Source of the DNA: Serratia symbiotica
Lineage (GTDB): Bacteria; Pseudomonadota; Gammaproteobacteria; Enterobacterales; Enterobacteriaceae
Direction of reading: 5' to 3'
DNA: 64,000 nt
NCBI RefSeq assembly: GCF_000821185.2
Contig: NZ_CP050855.1
Location: 2,418,001 to 2,482,000 of the forward strand
The notes below the pieces were generated by a model. That model was given only the letters and a program-made list of their open reading frames with translations. It was not told the DNA's origin and made no database searches. The position numbers and the translations under genes were made by a program. Numbering within the stretch: the first letter of the stretch is position 1; the number at the start of each line of letters is the position of its first letter. Shown in pieces: positions 22,887 to 34,033 of this stretch.

Positions 22887-24752
22887 ATGAGTATTGATAT
22901 AGCCAAATACCCAACCTTAGCGCTAGCGGAGGATCCCCATGAACTCCGTTTGCTACCCAAAGAGAGCTTGCCGAAGCTGTGTGATGAACTGCGGCAATAC
23001 TTGCTAGACAGCGTCAGCCGCTCCAGCGGCCACTTCGCCTCCGGGCTAGGTACCGTCGAACTGACGGTGGCGTTACACTATGTCTACCATACGCCGTTCG
23101 ATCGCCTGGTGTGGGATGTTGGCCACCAAGCCTACCCACATAAAATTTTAACCGGTCGCCGTGACCGTATCGCCACCATCCGTCAAAAAGGCGGCCTGCA
23201 TCCCTTCCCTTGGCGTGCCGAAAGCGAATACGATGTGCTGTCGGTCGGCCATTCGTCAACCTCGATCAGCGCTGGCCTCGGCATGGCGGTGGCAGCGCAG
23301 CGTGAGGGGCTGGGCCGCCGCACCCTGTGCGTGATCGGCGATGGTGCTATTACCGCTGGCATGGCGTTTGAAGCGATGAACCACGCCGGAGACATCAACC
23401 CGGATATACTGGTGGTGTTAAACGATAACGAGATGTCGATCTCGGAGAATGTCGGGGCGCTGAATAACCATCTGGCGCAGTTGCTCTCCGGCAAGCTATA
23501 CACCACGTTACGCGAGGGGGGTAAAAAAGTGCTGTCCGGCCTACCGCCAATCAAAGAACTGGTGAAACGCACCGAAGAACACCTGAAAGGTATGGTGGTT
23601 CCCGGTACATTGTTCGAAGAACTAGGCTTCAATTATATCGGCCCGGTTGACGGCCACGATGTCCATAACCTGGTCGCCACGTTGAAAAACATGCGTGACC
23701 TGAAAGGCCCGCAGCTACTGCACATCATGACGAAGAAAGGCCGGGGCTATGCACCAGCGGAAAAAGACCCGATCAGCTTCCACTCGGTGCCAAAGTTCGA
23801 TCCAGCCAGTGGCAAGCTGCCGACGATCGTCGGCAGCTTGCCGAGCTATTCAAAAATTTTTGGTGACTGGTTGTGTGAAACGGCCGCCAAAGATAGCGCG
23901 CTGATGGCCATTACGCCAGCGATGCGTGAGGGTTCCGGCATGGTGCAATTCTCGCGTGACTACCCACAACAATATTTTGACGTAGCGATCGCCGAGCAGC
24001 ACGCGGTAACCTTCGCCGCTGGGCTGGCAATCGGCGGCTACAAGCCAGTAGTGGCGATCTACTCCACCTTCTTGCAACGCGCCTACGATCAACTGATCCA
24101 CGATGTGGCAATCCAACAACTCCCGGTGATGTTCGCCATTGATCGCGGTGGTATCGTTGGCGCTGACGGCCAGACCCATCAGGGCGCTTTCGATTTGTCG
24201 TTCCTGCGTTGTATCCCGACCATGGTGATCATGACGCCGAGCGATGAGAACGAGTGCCGCCAGATGTTATACACCGGCTATCACTACAACGATGGCCCAA
24301 GCGCAGTGCGCTACCCACGCGGCACCGGCACTGGCGCAACGCTGGAGCCACTCAACATGCTGCCGATCGGTAAAGGCAGAGTGCGCCGCGCCGGTAAGAA
24401 CATCGCTATCCTTAATTTCGGTACCTTGCTGCCGGAAGCCGCTCAGGCGGCGGAAGTGCTCGACGCCACGCTGGTGGACATGCGCTTTGTCAAACCGCTG
24501 GACGAACAGTTGGTGCTGGAAATGGCCGCCAGCCACGAGGTGCTGGTGACGCTGGAAGAAAACGCCGTCATCGGCGGCGCTGGCAGCGGCGTCAATGAGT
24601 TACTGATGGCCCGCTGCCGCCCGGTTGCGGTGCTAAATATCGGCCTACCGGACAGCTTCGTGCCACAAGGTAGCCAGGAAGAAGTGCGCGCCGACCTGGC
24701 GTTGGATGCCGCTGGCATTCAACGCCAGATCGAAAGCTGGTTGGCACAATAA
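22887..24752 (+). CDS. dxs: 1-deoxy-D-xylulose-5-phosphate synthase
   Basis: Thiamine-diphosphate enzyme joining pyruvate and glyceraldehyde-3-phosphate, the first step of the MEP isoprenoid pathway. It is 621 residues (E. coli 620). Visible motifs are the N-terminal His region [15 protein letters not shown], the ThDP/Mg motif [18 protein letters not shown], and the catalytic Glu in [16 protein letters not shown]. The gene is intact, ends before a terminator, and is convergent with pgpA. Confidence 0.98.
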   Translation: MSIDIAKYPTLALAEDPHELRLLPKESLPKLCDELRQYLLDSVSRSSGHFASGLGTVELTVALHYVYHTPFDRLVWDVGHQAYPHKILTGRRDRIATIRQKGGLHPFPWRAESEYDVLSVGHSSTSISAGLGMAVAAQREGLGRRTLCVIGDGAITAGMAFEAMNHAGDINPDILVVLNDNEMSISENVGALNNHLAQLLSGKLYTTLREGGKKVLSGLPPIKELVKRTEEHLKGMVVPGTLFEELGFNYIGPVDGHDVHNLVATLKNMRDLKGPQLLHIMTKKGRGYAPAEKDPISFHSVPKFDPASGKLPTIVGSLPSYSKIFGDWLCETAAKDSALMAITPAMREGSGMVQFSRDYPQQYFDVAIAEQHAVTFAAGLAIGGYKPVVAIYSTFLQRAYDQLIHDVAIQQLPVMFAIDRGGIVGADGQTHQGAFDLSFLRCIPTMVIMTPSDENECRQMLYTGYHYNDGPSAVRYPRGTGTGATLEPLNMLPIGKGRVRRAGKNIAILNFGTLLPEAAQAAEVLDATLVDMRFVKPLDEQLVLEMAASHEVLVTLEENAVIGGAGSGVNELLMARCRPVAVLNIGLPDSFVPQGSQEEVRADLALDAAGIQRQIESWLAQ

Positions 24753-24760
24753 CGCTTTCT

Positions 24761-24790
24761 TGCCCCATTTGCTGGGGCATATTTGTTTTT
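24761..24790 (+). terminator. Terminator of dxs
   Basis: TGCCCCA / TGGGGCA stem with a short loop followed by TATTTGTTTTT, 8 bases after the dxs stop. Confidence 0.8.
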
Positions 24791-24895
24791 GGCGAAAATC
24801 TGCCTATGAAAACGTCATTTGGAATATTTCCCGTGACGCCTAATGAAAACAGTTGGGAGGCCCTTAGCCACCATAAATCAACGTGCTCATGACGT

Positions 24896-25414
24896 TCACA
24901 TTGGCTGGTAGTGGCCTATCAGGTAGATAATACCGGCTGACAACACCCCGGCGACGATGTCATCGATCATGATGCCCATTCCGCCCTGCACATTGCGATC
25001 AAACCAGCGGATCGGCCAGGGTTTCCCTATATCCAGAATGCGGAAAATCACCAAACCGGCGATCACCCACTGCCAATTATTAACTGGCAGCGCCATCAGC
25101 GTGATCCACATACCGACAAACTCATCCCAAACGATGCTGCCGTGATCGTGCACCCGCATGTCTTTGGCGGTCTGATGGCAGAGATAAACACCAATGCAGA
25201 TGCTGAACATCAGCAGTAGCAAATACAATTGCCACGGTAGCTGGATCAGCAGTAGCCAGAACGGGATCGCCGCCAGCGACCCTATGGTACCCGGCATCAC
25301 CGATGACAAACCGCTGCCAAAGCCGGTAGCCAGCAGGTGCCATGGATTGCTCATCCGCAGGCGACGTTTGGCTTCATCCATAAACCCCACCCTGCCCAGG
25401 GCTGAAATGGTCAT
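24896..25414 (-). CDS. pgpA: Phosphatidylglycerophosphatase A
   Basis: Membrane enzyme dephosphorylating phosphatidylglycerol phosphate. The start at 25414 ([11 protein letters not shown]) gives 172 residues, equal to E. coli, and overlaps the thiL end by 41 bases. The alternative ATG at 25381 ([10 protein letters not shown]) overlaps thiL by 8 bases and is also plausible. Conserved parts are [15 protein letters not shown] and the acidic motif [10 protein letters not shown]. The order pgpA-thiL-nusB-ribH matches other enterics. Confidence 0.95.
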   Translation of the reverse strand: MTISALGRVGFMDEAKRRLRMSNPWHLLATGFGSGLSSVMPGTIGSLAAIPFWLLLIQLPWQLYLLLLMFSICIGVYLCHQTAKDMRVHDHGSIVWDEFVGMWITLMALPVNNWQWVIAGLVIFRILDIGKPWPIRWFDRNVQGGMGIMIDDIVAGVLSAGIIYLIGHYQPM

Positions 25415-26369
25415 AACCTTTCCACGCCAGTTCCACCACCTGATCATGGCGATAGAATTTGATACCTTCCGACAGCGGGCAAATCTGACCAATGCAAGTG
25501 TAGTCCGCGCCGAGGTGGCTCAATGCCACTTCCAGCGCGCCACGGTTGATCTCCGGCACAGTGAAACACAGTTCGTAATCCTCGCCACCCGTCAGCCCCC
25601 AGTACAATGCCTGTTCGGCATCCGCGTGACGACTCAGCATCTGCGACAGCGGTAATTCATCCAAATCGATACGCGCACCACATTCGCTGGCCTTCAGCAC
25701 ATGCCTCAGATCAGCGATCAAACCATCGGAGATGTCGATCGCCGAACTGGCCAGATCGCGTAGCGCCTGGCCCTGTAATACCCGAGGCTGCGGCCACAGG
25801 TGACGGCCAATCAAGTAATCACGGGCTTGTGCATCCGTAACTTGTAGGCGCCCCTGAATAATCGCTAAACCGGCGGCGCTATCGCCCAACGTGCCGGTAA
25901 CGTAGATCCAGTCGCCAATACGCGCGCCGCTGCGGGTCAGCGCTCGCCCAGCCGGGATCAACCCCTGGATAGTCAGCGTCATGCTCAGCGGGCCACGCGT
26001 GGTATCACCACCAATCAACTGCATGCCGTAGTAATCAAGCTGTTCGAATAGGCTGTCGCTAAATGCCTTAAGCCACGCTTCATCCACTTTAGGTAGCGTG
26101 AGTGCCAGTGAAAGCCAGGCTGGATCGGCCCCCATCGCTGCCAGATCGCTTAGGTTAACCGCCAGCGCCTTGCGGCCGAGATCGGCCGGAGCGATATCCG
26201 GTAGAAAGTGAATGCCAGCAACCAGAGTGTCGGTACTGACGGCCAAAAGCTGTTTTTCTGCCACTGTAAGAAGTGCGCAGTCATCTCCAATGCCCAACTG
26301 TACGTCCCGGCGTAAGTGTTCAATCCGGTTAAAATAGCGAGCAATGAGGTCAAATTCGCTGCATGCCAT
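25374..26369 (-). CDS. thiL: Thiamine-monophosphate kinase
   Basis: Phosphorylates thiamine monophosphate to thiamine diphosphate, the cofactor used by neighbouring Dxs. It is 331 residues. The N-terminal metal-binding motif is GIGDDCALL, followed by [24 protein letters not shown] and [12 protein letters not shown]. The start is [13 protein letters not shown]. It lies 51 bases downstream of nusB in the same direction and is intact. Confidence 0.96.
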   Translation of the reverse strand: MACSEFDLIARYFNRIEHLRRDVQLGIGDDCALLTVAEKQLLAVSTDTLVAGIHFLPDIAPADLGRKALAVNLSDLAAMGADPAWLSLALTLPKVDEAWLKAFSDSLFEQLDYYGMQLIGGDTTRGPLSMTLTIQGLIPAGRALTRSGARIGDWIYVTGTLGDSAAGLAIIQGRLQVTDAQARDYLIGRHLWPQPRVLQGQALRDLASSAIDISDGLIADLRHVLKASECGARIDLDELPLSQMLSRHADAEQALYWGLTGGEDYELCFTVPEINRGALEVALSHLGADYTCIGQICPLSEGIKFYRHDQVVELAWKGYDHFSPGQGGVYG

Positions 26370-26420
26370 GGTCGATATTCCAGTAACAGCAGTTAAGGCC
26401 GGGCATGCCGCCCCTAACTT

Positions 26421-26837
26421 TTATTTTTTCTTGCGAATAGTGGGTGCCGCTTTATCCAGCACGCCATTCACAAACTTGTGGCTATCCTCAGCGCCGAAGG
26501 TTTTCGCCAATTCGATCGCTTCATTGATGGCCACTTTGTAAGGAACGTCTTCACGCATTTTCAGCTCAAACAGCGCAATGCGCAAAACTGCACGCTCCAC
26601 CTGGCCCAGTTCGTCAAGCTGGCGCGACAAATAGGGAACCATCAGCGTATCCAGCATACCTGCATTCACCGCTACGCCGGAAAACAACTCGCGAAAATAG
26701 GCGATGTCAACACCGTTGACATCCTGCTCCGTCAGGAACTGGTGTTCAACATCGGCGATGTCATTTTTAGACAACTGCCAAGAGTAAAGCGCTTGAACAG
26801 CGCACTCACGAGCGCGACGACGAGCAGCAGGTTTCAC
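26421..26837 (-). CDS. nusB: Transcription antitermination factor NusB
   Basis: RNA-binding partner of NusE in rRNA antitermination. It is 138 residues, the E. coli size is 139. The Arg-rich N-terminus ([17 protein letters not shown]) and the C-terminal [15 protein letters not shown] are diagnostic. It sits 20 bases after ribH. Confidence 0.97.
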   Translation of the reverse strand: MKPAARRRARECAVQALYSWQLSKNDIADVEHQFLTEQDVNGVDIAYFRELFSGVAVNAGMLDTLMVPYLSRQLDELGQVERAVLRIALFELKMREDVPYKVAINEAIELAKTFGAEDSHKFVNGVLDKAAPTIRKKK

Positions 26838-26857
26838 GGAATTCCCCTTAACTAAAT

Positions 26858-27328
26858 TCAGGCTTTAATAGCTTTGATAACATTAATCATTTCAAGTGCA
26901 GTCAGCGCAGCTTCAGCACCTTTGTTGCCCGCTTTGGTGCCAGCACGTTCGATAGCCTGTTCAATGCTTTCAGTGGTCAGCACGCCAAAGGCAACCGGGA
27001 CTTCAGTGTTCAAAGCAACACTCCCGATGCCGGAGCTAGCTTCACCCGCCACATATTCGAAGTGCGCAGTCCCCCCACGGATAACGGTACCCAATGCGAT
27101 AACTGCGTCATATTTGCCCGTGTTGGCCAGTACGCGCACAGCCAACGGCAACTCGTAAGCCCCTGGAACCCAGACCACGGTGATGTTGTCGTCAGCAACC
27201 TGACCGATGCGCTTTAGTGCGTCGCTGGCACCTTGCAGCAGGCTGCCGTTGATGAAATTGTTAAAACGTGCAATTGCGATCGCTACACGGGCATCTGGAG
27301 TCGCAATAACACCTTCGATAATTTTCAT
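26858..27328 (-). CDS. ribH: 6,7-dimethyl-8-ribityllumazine synthase
   Basis: Makes lumazine from the ribityl-pyrimidine and dihydroxybutanone phosphate, the penultimate step to riboflavin. It is 156 residues (called ribE in E. coli). The substrate site is [14 protein letters not shown] and the catalytic His is in [11 protein letters not shown] (about 89). Together with ribD it forms the riboflavin part of this locus. Confidence 0.97.
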   Translation of the reverse strand: MKIIEGVIATPDARVAIAIARFNNFINGSLLQGASDALKRIGQVADDNITVVWVPGAYELPLAVRVLANTGKYDAVIALGTVIRGGTAHFEYVAGEASSGIGSVALNTEVPVAFGVLTTESIEQAIERAGTKAGNKGAEAALTALEMINVIKAIKA

Positions 27329-27385
27329 AGGCTTTCCTTAAAAAAGGGTTCAGTATCCCACAAGGGGGCGGATTCTATCATATCC

Positions 27386-27499
27386 TTTATACCCGTCATA
27401 CTTGAAGCTGCATCTATACCCGTGATACTTCAAGTTGCATCGGCTGTTGCGCGCTGTCCTGATCCAGACTGGCTGCAATAATGTATGCCTACTGGGATA
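27386..27499. repeat. Dispersed repeat, partial copy, between ribH and ribD
   Basis: Two tandem degenerate units beginning TATACCCGT (27389 and 27415) are followed by the right half of a MITE-like element ending GCCTACTGGGATA (27499). Fuller copies lie at 34099-34241 and 50694-50827. There is no coding capacity. Confidence 0.65.
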
Positions 27500-27598
27500 A
27501 GCACTGACTCATTGGATAAACGCCCTTGCCACATTGATGCCACGCCAATGATTTGGGGTATATCTGCCTGCACGGGCAGTTTCGCCCCTCGCCGCACA

Positions 27599-28714
27599 TT
27601 ATATTCCGTACTTAGCCCTGAGCCGCAGGCGCAGATCAGGCCCGACTTGCCGCACCTCGCTGAAAACAAACTCAGGCGCATCAGCCAGTTGCTCAAGTCC
27701 CGGCAGATGACACAGACCCCGGCCATCATCACCCAACAGTTTTGGGGCGAGGTACAGAACTAGCTCATCTACTAGCCCGGCCTGGAGCAGCGCACCGGAC
27801 AATTGAGCGCCCGCTTCGACCCAGATTGAGTTCACTTGGCGCTTCGCCAGATGCATCATCATCACCACCAGATCGACGCCGCCACCGTGCGCTGGAAAGA
27901 TCAACTGTTCAACATCCTGCGGCCAAGCCTGTTTATCTGGCTGTAGGCGCGCCAGCCAGGTAGCGCCCGGCTGTTGCACTACCCGATGCTGCGGCGTCAC
28001 GCGGTTCTGGCTGTCAAGGATAATACGCCATGGCTGGCGCAGGTTTTCCTGCGGATATAGGCTTTGCGTTTCGGCATCCAGCTCATCCCAACGCACCGTC
28101 AGCGCAGGATCGTCTGCCAATACGGTGGCGCTGGTACTGAGGATCGCCGCGCTTTGCGCGCGTAGACGCTGTACGTCTTGGCGAGCCTGAGAGGAGGTGA
28201 TCCATTGGCTTTCACCGGAGGCCATCGCCGTGCGGCCATCCAGCGATACCGCAAGCTTAAGTTGCACATAAGGGAATCCGGTGCGCATACGTTTCAGAAA
28301 GCCCGGATTCACTGCTTCGGCTTCCGCCAGCATCAAGCCGTGACACACCTCGATACCAGCCTGCTGCAATTGGTACAACCCACGCCCCGCCACCTGTGGA
28401 TTGGGATCCTGCATCGCGGTGACCACCCGGCTGACGCCAGCTGCAACCAACGCATCGGCGCACGGCGGCGTGCGGCCATGATGGCTGCACGGTTCAAGCG
28501 TGACATAGGCGGTGGCACCACGCGCCTTTTCTCCCGCCATGCACAGTGCATGCACTTCTGCGTGGGGTTCACCAGCGCGTAGATGATACCCTTCACCCAC
28601 GATTTCGCCATCGCGCACAATAACACAGCCAACGTTGGGATTAGGGGCAGTGGTAAAACGCCCCAGCCGCGCCAGTTTAAAAGCACGCGCCATGTAAAAT
28701 TCGTCACTTTGCAT
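27599..28714 (-). CDS. ribD: Bifunctional riboflavin deaminase/reductase RibD
   Basis: Deaminates and then reduces the pyrimidine intermediate of riboflavin synthesis. It is 371 residues. The N-terminal deaminase domain has the zinc motif HAEVHAL followed by PCSHHGRTPPCADAL. The C-terminal reductase domain (about 150-371) has LAVSLDGRTA and IWVEAGAQLSGALLQ. A repeat of about 110 bases separates it from ribH. nrdR lies 11 bases upstream on the same strand. Confidence 0.96.
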   Translation of the reverse strand: MQSDEFYMARAFKLARLGRFTTAPNPNVGCVIVRDGEIVGEGYHLRAGEPHAEVHALCMAGEKARGATAYVTLEPCSHHGRTPPCADALVAAGVSRVVTAMQDPNPQVAGRGLYQLQQAGIEVCHGLMLAEAEAVNPGFLKRMRTGFPYVQLKLAVSLDGRTAMASGESQWITSSQARQDVQRLRAQSAAILSTSATVLADDPALTVRWDELDAETQSLYPQENLRQPWRIILDSQNRVTPQHRVVQQPGATWLARLQPDKQAWPQDVEQLIFPAHGGGVDLVVMMMHLAKRQVNSIWVEAGAQLSGALLQAGLVDELVLYLAPKLLGDDGRGLCHLPGLEQLADAPEFVFSEVRQVGPDLRLRLRAKYGI

Positions 28715-28725
28715 CCCCTGCTCCT

Positions 28726-29175
28726 TCAGTCCTGTAGGCGGGCGATCTCTTCGCCGAATTCGCGGATATCTTCAAAACTGCGGTATACCGATGCAAAGCG
28801 GATATAAGCTACCTTATCCAATTTTTTCAGCGCCTCCATCACCAGATTGCCGACCAGCTTGGTCGGCACTTCTCGTTCCCCCATAGCGCGTAGCTGTGAT
28901 TTGATATGATTGATGGCATTTTCCACATCATCCGCACTCACCGGGCGTTTTTCCAGCGCCTTCAGCATGCCGCGACGCAGTTTGTTTTCATCGAATGGCT
29001 CGCGCACCTCACTGCTTTTAATCACCCGTGGCATCACCAGCTCAGCCACCTCAAAGGTAGTAAAGCGTTCGCTACACATCAGACACTGACGGCGGCGGCG
29101 TACCTGCGAACCATCACCCACCAGGCGGGAATCAATGACTTTGGTATCAACGGCGGCACAGAAAGGGCAATGCAT
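28726..29175 (-). CDS. nrdR: Transcriptional repressor NrdR
   Basis: ATP/dATP-sensing repressor of ribonucleotide reductase genes. It is 149 residues, the exact family length. The N-terminal zinc ribbon has CPFC and CLMC pairs around VRRRRQC, followed by an ATP-cone with [19 protein letters not shown]. It heads the nrdR-ribD pair. Confidence 0.97.
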   Translation of the reverse strand: MHCPFCAAVDTKVIDSRLVGDGSQVRRRRQCLMCSERFTTFEVAELVMPRVIKSSEVREPFDENKLRRGMLKALEKRPVSADDVENAINHIKSQLRAMGEREVPTKLVGNLVMEALKKLDKVAYIRFASVYRSFEDIREFGEEIARLQD

Positions 29176-29411
29176 AACACGTCCTGATAAACGATTTCAT
29201 AGTTAGGCAGTTTAACGCGATAGTGCGGCCACAACAAAGGTCATCGGCCATTTGTTGTGATCGGCCAGGCTTCGCAATGGAGCCTTCAGCAATGTGCTGA
29301 TTGTCACTACTGCTCACAAGCCGCCCATCCGTTAGCCGGGCAAAAAAAGAGCGCCAATCGGCGTAATGCCGATCAGTTAAGGATCACTTGAACGATCCTA
29401 CCTCTGTGTGA

Positions 29412-29442
29412 AAATCCGTAATCTCCCTGAGATTACGGATTT
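29412..29442 (+). terminator. Hairpin before the IS4 transposase start
   Basis: The arms AATCCGTAATCTC and GAGATTACGGATT form a strong stem followed by a T run directly before the ATG at 29447. It is placed to stop or blunt read-through transcription entering the element, a known way IS elements limit accidental transposase expression. That role is inferred here. Confidence 0.6.
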
Positions 29443-29446
29443 TTTT

Positions 29447-30766
29447 ATGTTACTGAGTCAGGCGCTTGATGCCGTTCTTAAATTCTCTCCTAAAGAGTTT
29501 GCTGCACTGTCTGATTTGCTCTCACCTGAGCTTATCGATGAGTGCCTGGCTGATACCGGGGTCGTGACGCTTCGCAAGCGCCGTCTCCCCATGGAGATGA
29601 TGGTCTGGGCTGTCGCCGGTATGTCCTTGTTCCGCTCATTTTCCATGAATCAGTTGGTTTCACATCTCGATATTATGCTGCCGGGTAAGCGTCCTTTTGT
29701 CGCACCCAGCGCCGTGGTACAAGCCCGTCAGCGGCTCGGGGAAGATGTGGTTAGACTGGTTTTCGAGAAAACACGCCAACTCTGGTTCGAGAAAACACCG
29801 TTATCCCACTGGAACGGTCTGACATTGATGGCTGTAGACGGCACTCTGTGGAGAACACCGGACACGCCGGAAAATGATGCTGCTTTTGGACGAACAGCTA
29901 ATGAGTATGCCCAGTCCGACTGGCCACAGCTGCGTATGGTCTGTCAGATGGAAGTGACCAGTCATCTGTTATCCGGTGTGAGCTTTGGCAGCGTGTCAGA
30001 AACCAGCGAAGTTGACCTTGCCGCTCAATTGGCCGGGCAGACGCAGGACCACTCACTGACGATACTGGATAAAGGCTTCTATGCACTCGGGTTGCTTCAC
30101 CACTGGTGGTCATCAGGAACAGAAAAACACTGGATGATCCCACTGCGCAAAGGCGCGCAGTATCAGGTGCGCGAGAAGCTGGGTGCAGGACATGAACTGG
30201 TCGAACTCAGCTTACCCCCTCAGGCCCGTAAGAAATGGAAAGATGCGCCTCAAACACTGACGGCGAGGTTGATAAGTAAAGAAATCAACGGAAAAACAAT
30301 ACAGATCCTGACGTCAATGTGCGATCCGTTACGTTACCCTAAAGCTGATATCGTTGACCTTTACGGGCAGCGTTGGGAAATCGAGCAGGGCTTCAGAGAA
30401 ATGAAACAGCATCTGTTGCAAAATGAACTGACGCTGAGAAGCAGAAAGCCAGAGCTAATAAGACAGGAACTCTGGGGTGTAGTGCTGGCTTATAACCTGC
30501 TGAGGTTCATGATGGCACAGATGGCTTACAGCCTGAAAAACGTGGAGCCTTACCAGATAGGGTTTAAACAGGCTGCACTGTATCTAACAGCGCAACTGAG
30601 CATACTGCCAGCGGTGGCTCCGGGAAAGGTGCCGAAAGTGATGAATGAAATCCTGGCGATGGCTGAAAGCTTCGTCCTGCCAGCCCGACGGCAAAGACAT
30701 TATCCAAGAGCGGTAAAAAAGAAGCCGCAACGTTACCCGTTGCGGCGTCCTCAAAAGCTTAACTGA
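29447..30766 (+). CDS. IS4-family transposase
   Basis: DDE transposase, 439 residues from the ATG at 29447; an in-frame GTG at 29408 would add 13. It is similar throughout to E. coli IS4 InsG. The catalytic triad is seen in LMAVDGTLWRTPDTPEND (first Asp), ILDKGFYALG (second Asp), and RWEIEQGFREMKQ (Glu in the YREK-like signature). It looks intact, so the element may still be active. Confidence 0.93.
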   Translation: MLLSQALDAVLKFSPKEFAALSDLLSPELIDECLADTGVVTLRKRRLPMEMMVWAVAGMSLFRSFSMNQLVSHLDIMLPGKRPFVAPSAVVQARQRLGEDVVRLVFEKTRQLWFEKTPLSHWNGLTLMAVDGTLWRTPDTPENDAAFGRTANEYAQSDWPQLRMVCQMEVTSHLLSGVSFGSVSETSEVDLAAQLAGQTQDHSLTILDKGFYALGLLHHWWSSGTEKHWMIPLRKGAQYQVREKLGAGHELVELSLPPQARKKWKDAPQTLTARLISKEINGKTIQILTSMCDPLRYPKADIVDLYGQRWEIEQGFREMKQHLLQNELTLRSRKPELIRQELWGVVLAYNLLRFMMAQMAYSLKNVEPYQIGFKQAALYLTAQLSILPAVAPGKVPKVMNEILAMAESFVLPARRQRHYPRAVKKKPQRYPLRRPQKLN

Positions 30767-30820
30767 CAAGCATTACGCCAATCGGCGCCCCTTAAATTAT
30801 TTAGCTGAACACCACCTGGT

Positions 30821-31789
30821 TTACGGCAGGATCGCCGGCTGATCCGCGCCCTCTTTTTCCACTTTTTGTTGCAGCATGTGCTCGCGCTTCATACCCAGCT
30901 TTAATGCCAGCGCCGAGGCAACATAGATGGAAGAGAGGGTACCAATCGACACGCCGATCAGCATCGCCAGCGAGAAGCCATGCAGCATCGCACCACCGAA
31001 AATGTACAGCATCAGCACCACCAACAACGTGGTGCCAGAGGTCATCAGCGTGCGGCTCAACGTTTGAGTCAAGGATACATTCATGATCTCATAAGGCGTG
31101 CCACGGCGGATCTTACGGAAGTTCTCACGAATACGATCAGAAACCACAATGCTGTCGTTCAACGAGTAACCAATAACTGACATCAGGGATGCGACGATAG
31201 TGAGGTCAATCTCGATGTGGAACAGCGATAGTACGCCCAAGGTGATGACCACATCGTGCGCCAAGGCAATAACCGCCCCCAACGCCAGACGCCATTCAAA
31301 GCGGAAACCGACGTAGATCAGAATACAAATCAACGCCACCAGTAACGCCATACCACCGTTTTGCGCCAACTCGCTGCCCACGCTTGGGCCAACAAACTCG
31401 ATACGCTTCACGATGGCGTGGTTATCCACCGAGTCATTGATCACGTTGATCACCTTATTACCCAGTTCCTGGCCTGCAGTACCGGTCGTCGGGGGCATAC
31501 GCACCATCACGTCGCGGCTGCTGCCAAAATTTTGGATAATCGGGTCTTGGAACCCAGCTTTTTCCAGCCTATCGCGTATCAGGTCAAGGTTAGCCGGTTT
31601 TTCCAGGTTAATTTCAATTACCGTACCGCCAGTAAAATCTAACCCCCAGTTAAATCCACGCACCGACATGGTGGCGATTGATGCGACCAGCAGCAACAAT
31701 GAGATGCCAAAGGCCACGTAATCCCAGCGCATAAAGTCGTAGACTTTACGGCCATAGTTGAGTTGCTCAACAGTATAATCCTGTGCCAC
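30821..31789 (-). CDS. secF: Protein translocase subunit SecF
   Basis: Inner-membrane partner of SecD in proton-driven pulling of exported proteins. The GTG start at 31789 ([23 protein letters not shown]) matches the family, gives 322 residues and has AGGAG upstream; longer frames reach into secD. Six membrane segments are present, with [17 protein letters not shown] and [15 protein letters not shown] as conserved patches. The gap to the secD stop is 10 bases. Confidence 0.96.
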   Translation of the reverse strand: MAQDYTVEQLNYGRKVYDFMRWDYVAFGISLLLLVASIATMSVRGFNWGLDFTGGTVIEINLEKPANLDLIRDRLEKAGFQDPIIQNFGSSRDVMVRMPPTTGTAGQELGNKVINVINDSVDNHAIVKRIEFVGPSVGSELAQNGGMALLVALICILIYVGFRFEWRLALGAVIALAHDVVITLGVLSLFHIEIDLTIVASLMSVIGYSLNDSIVVSDRIRENFRKIRRGTPYEIMNVSLTQTLSRTLMTSGTTLLVVLMLYIFGGAMLHGFSLAMLIGVSIGTLSSIYVASALALKLGMKREHMLQQKVEKEGADQPAILP

Positions 31790-31799
31790 AACGCACTCC

Positions 31800-33647
31800 T
31801 CAGATAGACAGCTTGTTAATGCGTTTGCCGCCGTAAAGCAGGTTGACGATAGCACGAGTACCGACAATCGCGGTGAACATGGAGGTCGCCACACCGATTG
31901 CGGTGGTAATTGCAAAGCCCTTGATCGAACCCGTTCCCACAGCGTACAAAATGACTGCGGTGATCAGGGTGGTGATGTTGGCGTCAACGATACTGGAGAA
32001 GGCACCTTTATAGCCCTCATGGATCGCTTGCTGAACAGAACGCCCGTTCTTCAGCTCTTCCTTGATACGTTCGTTTATCAGTACATTGGCGTCTACTGCC
32101 ACCGCCAACGTCAATACGATCCCGGCAATGCCCGGCATGGTCAGCGTCGCCCCCGGTAGCAGGGACATCACACCAACGATCAACACCAGGTTCGCGACCA
32201 GCGCAGTGGTGGCGATCATGCCAAACTTGCGATACCAAGCCACCATGAAGATGATGGATGCCACCAGCCCCCATAAACAGGCTTCCAGACCTTGGGCAAT
32301 GTTCTGCTGACCCAACGTTGGGCCGATGGTGCGTTCTTCAACAATCTGGATCGGCGCGATCAGTGCACCAGCACGTAGCAACAGCGCAAGCTGACGTGCT
32401 TCGTTCGCATTACCGATACCGGTAATGCGGAAGCTGTTGCCCAGACGCGACTGAATATTTGCCACGTTGATCACTTCTTCTTGCTTGACCAACACTGCAC
32501 GACCATTGGCGTCTTTCTTGCCGCTATCTTTATACTCCACGAACAGGGTCGACATCGGCTTGCCGATGTTGTCCTTGGTGAAGTTAGACATTGAGGTACC
32601 GCCAGCGCTGTCCAGCGAGATATTAACCTGCGGCTGGTTGTACTCGTCGGTGCTTGAGGTGGAATCGGTGATGTGGTTACCAGTCAGGATCACGCGCTTG
32701 TACAGCACTATCGGATGACCATCACGGGTGTATTTCACTTCGGAATCGCCCGGCACGCGGCCATTGGCCGCCGCAGTGGCATCCGCAGTGGTGTTCACCA
32801 AACGGAACTCCAGCGTTGCAGTCGCACCCAGGATCTCTTTAGCCCGTGCGGTATCCTGAATACCCGGTAACTCGACCACAATGCGATCAGTCCCCTGGCG
32901 CTGCACCAGGGGTTCGGCAACACCAAGCTGGTTAACGCGGTTACGCAGAATAGTGATGTTTTGCTGCACCGCATATTCACGCGCTTCGCTCAGACGGGCA
33001 TCAGACAGGTTGGCTTTCAGAGTGTTGCTGCCATTGCTGGAAAGCACCAGGTCGCGTTGGCGTGGCCCCATGTAGCTGATGGCCTTATCGCGGGTGGCAT
33101 CGTCACGGAAGCGCACTTCCACGCCATTGTTGCTTAACTTACGGATAGACGCGTAAGGAATGCCCTTTTCGCGCAGCTCGCTACGCAAGGTATCCATGGT
33201 CTGTTCCTGCAACTTGCCGAGCGCGGTGTTCATGTCAACTTCCATCAGGAAGTGCACACCGCCACGCAGATCCAGGCCGAGTTTCATCGGCTCAGCCCCC
33301 AGCATCACCAACCAGCTCGGCGTGGCCGGGGCCAGGTTCAGCGCGACGACAAATTTGTCACCCAGTTCCGCCATCAGCGCTTCACGGGCGCGCAGTTGAA
33401 TGTCAGGAGCATTAAAACGCGCCAAGATGGCACCATTTTCCAACGCTATCGACTTGATCGCGATATGGTCTTTTTCTAATACGGTACGGATCTGATCCAG
33501 TGTAGTTTCACTGGCGGCGACACCGCGCGCACCAGTGATTTGTAAGGCTGGATCCTCACCGTAAAGGTTGGGAAGTGCATAAAGCAGCCCAATGAGGATC
33601 ACCACGATCAACATCAGATACTTCCACAGAGGATAACGGTTTAACAC
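31800..33647 (-). CDS. secD: Protein translocase subunit SecD
   Basis: Inner-membrane Sec accessory protein with a large periplasmic P1 domain. It is 615 residues (E. coli 615). It starts [20 protein letters not shown]. The conserved region [16 protein letters not shown] precedes P1, and transmembrane region 4 carries the functional Asp in [17 protein letters not shown]. It sits between yajC and secF as usual. Confidence 0.97.
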   Translation of the reverse strand: MLNRYPLWKYLMLIVVILIGLLYALPNLYGEDPALQITGARGVAASETTLDQIRTVLEKDHIAIKSIALENGAILARFNAPDIQLRAREALMAELGDKFVVALNLAPATPSWLVMLGAEPMKLGLDLRGGVHFLMEVDMNTALGKLQEQTMDTLRSELREKGIPYASIRKLSNNGVEVRFRDDATRDKAISYMGPRQRDLVLSSNGSNTLKANLSDARLSEAREYAVQQNITILRNRVNQLGVAEPLVQRQGTDRIVVELPGIQDTARAKEILGATATLEFRLVNTTADATAAANGRVPGDSEVKYTRDGHPIVLYKRVILTGNHITDSTSSTDEYNQPQVNISLDSAGGTSMSNFTKDNIGKPMSTLFVEYKDSGKKDANGRAVLVKQEEVINVANIQSRLGNSFRITGIGNANEARQLALLLRAGALIAPIQIVEERTIGPTLGQQNIAQGLEACLWGLVASIIFMVAWYRKFGMIATTALVANLVLIVGVMSLLPGATLTMPGIAGIVLTLAVAVDANVLINERIKEELKNGRSVQQAIHEGYKGAFSSIVDANITTLITAVILYAVGTGSIKGFAITTAIGVATSMFTAIVGTRAIVNLLYGGKRINKLSI

Positions 33648-33670
33648 GGCAATTCCCTTAGGGAAAAAAA

Positions 33671-34003
33671 TTATAGGGCCTTCATGGTACCTTTAGGCAG
33701 AACGGCCGCCACGAAGTCGCGCTTGATCATCACTTCCGTGGTGTCGTTTAACGCAATGGTGATAATGCCGGTGTCGGCCACTTTGGCCACGCGGCCAATC
33801 AGACCACCGGTAGTCATAACTTCATCACCCTTGCCGATGGAATCCATCAGTTTTTTATGATCTTTAGCGCGTTTCTGTTGAGGCCGTAGGATCATGAAAT
33901 AGAAAATCAGACCGAACATCACTAGCATAATGATCAGAGAGTACGGGCTTCCCTGAGCCGGAGCCCCTGGGGATGCGATGGCGTCAGACATGAAAAAGCT
34001 CAT
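33671..34003 (-). CDS. yajC: Preprotein translocase subunit YajC
   Basis: Small single-span inner-membrane protein that associates with SecDF. It is 110 residues, the E. coli length, with one helix (about 19-40, [17 protein letters not shown]) followed by [17 protein letters not shown] and a small beta domain. It is 23 bases ahead of secD. A repeat block now separates it from tgt. Confidence 0.96.
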   Translation of the reverse strand: MSFFMSDAIASPGAPAQGSPYSLIIMLVMFGLIFYFMILRPQQKRAKDHKKLMDSIGKGDEVMTTGGLIGRVAKVADTGIITIALNDTTEVMIKRDFVAAVLPKGTMKAL

Positions 34004-34033
34004 TAAAATTCCCTCATTAAGTTATCAATTATT

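Larger units (their letters stand above)
29364..30775 (+). mobile_element. IS4-family insertion sequence (1412 bp)
   Basis: The ends are TAATGCCGATCAGTTAAG on the left and, inverted, TAATGCTTGTCAGTTAAG on the right, matching the IS4 18-bp ends. A perfect 12-bp direct repeat CGCCAATCGGCG flanks it (29352-29363 and 30776-30787), the duplication size typical of IS4. It carries one intact transposase gene. The target is the hairpin of the secF terminator. Confidence 0.95.
29340..30795 (-). terminator. secF terminator split by the IS4 element
   Basis: Removing the IS and one 12-bp duplicate restores GGGGCGCCGATTGGCGCTCT followed by a T run on the minus strand, 33 bases after the secF stop. That is a standard terminator hairpin. 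The IS now separates the hairpin from its T tract, so termination after secF is probably altered. Confidence 0.65.
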
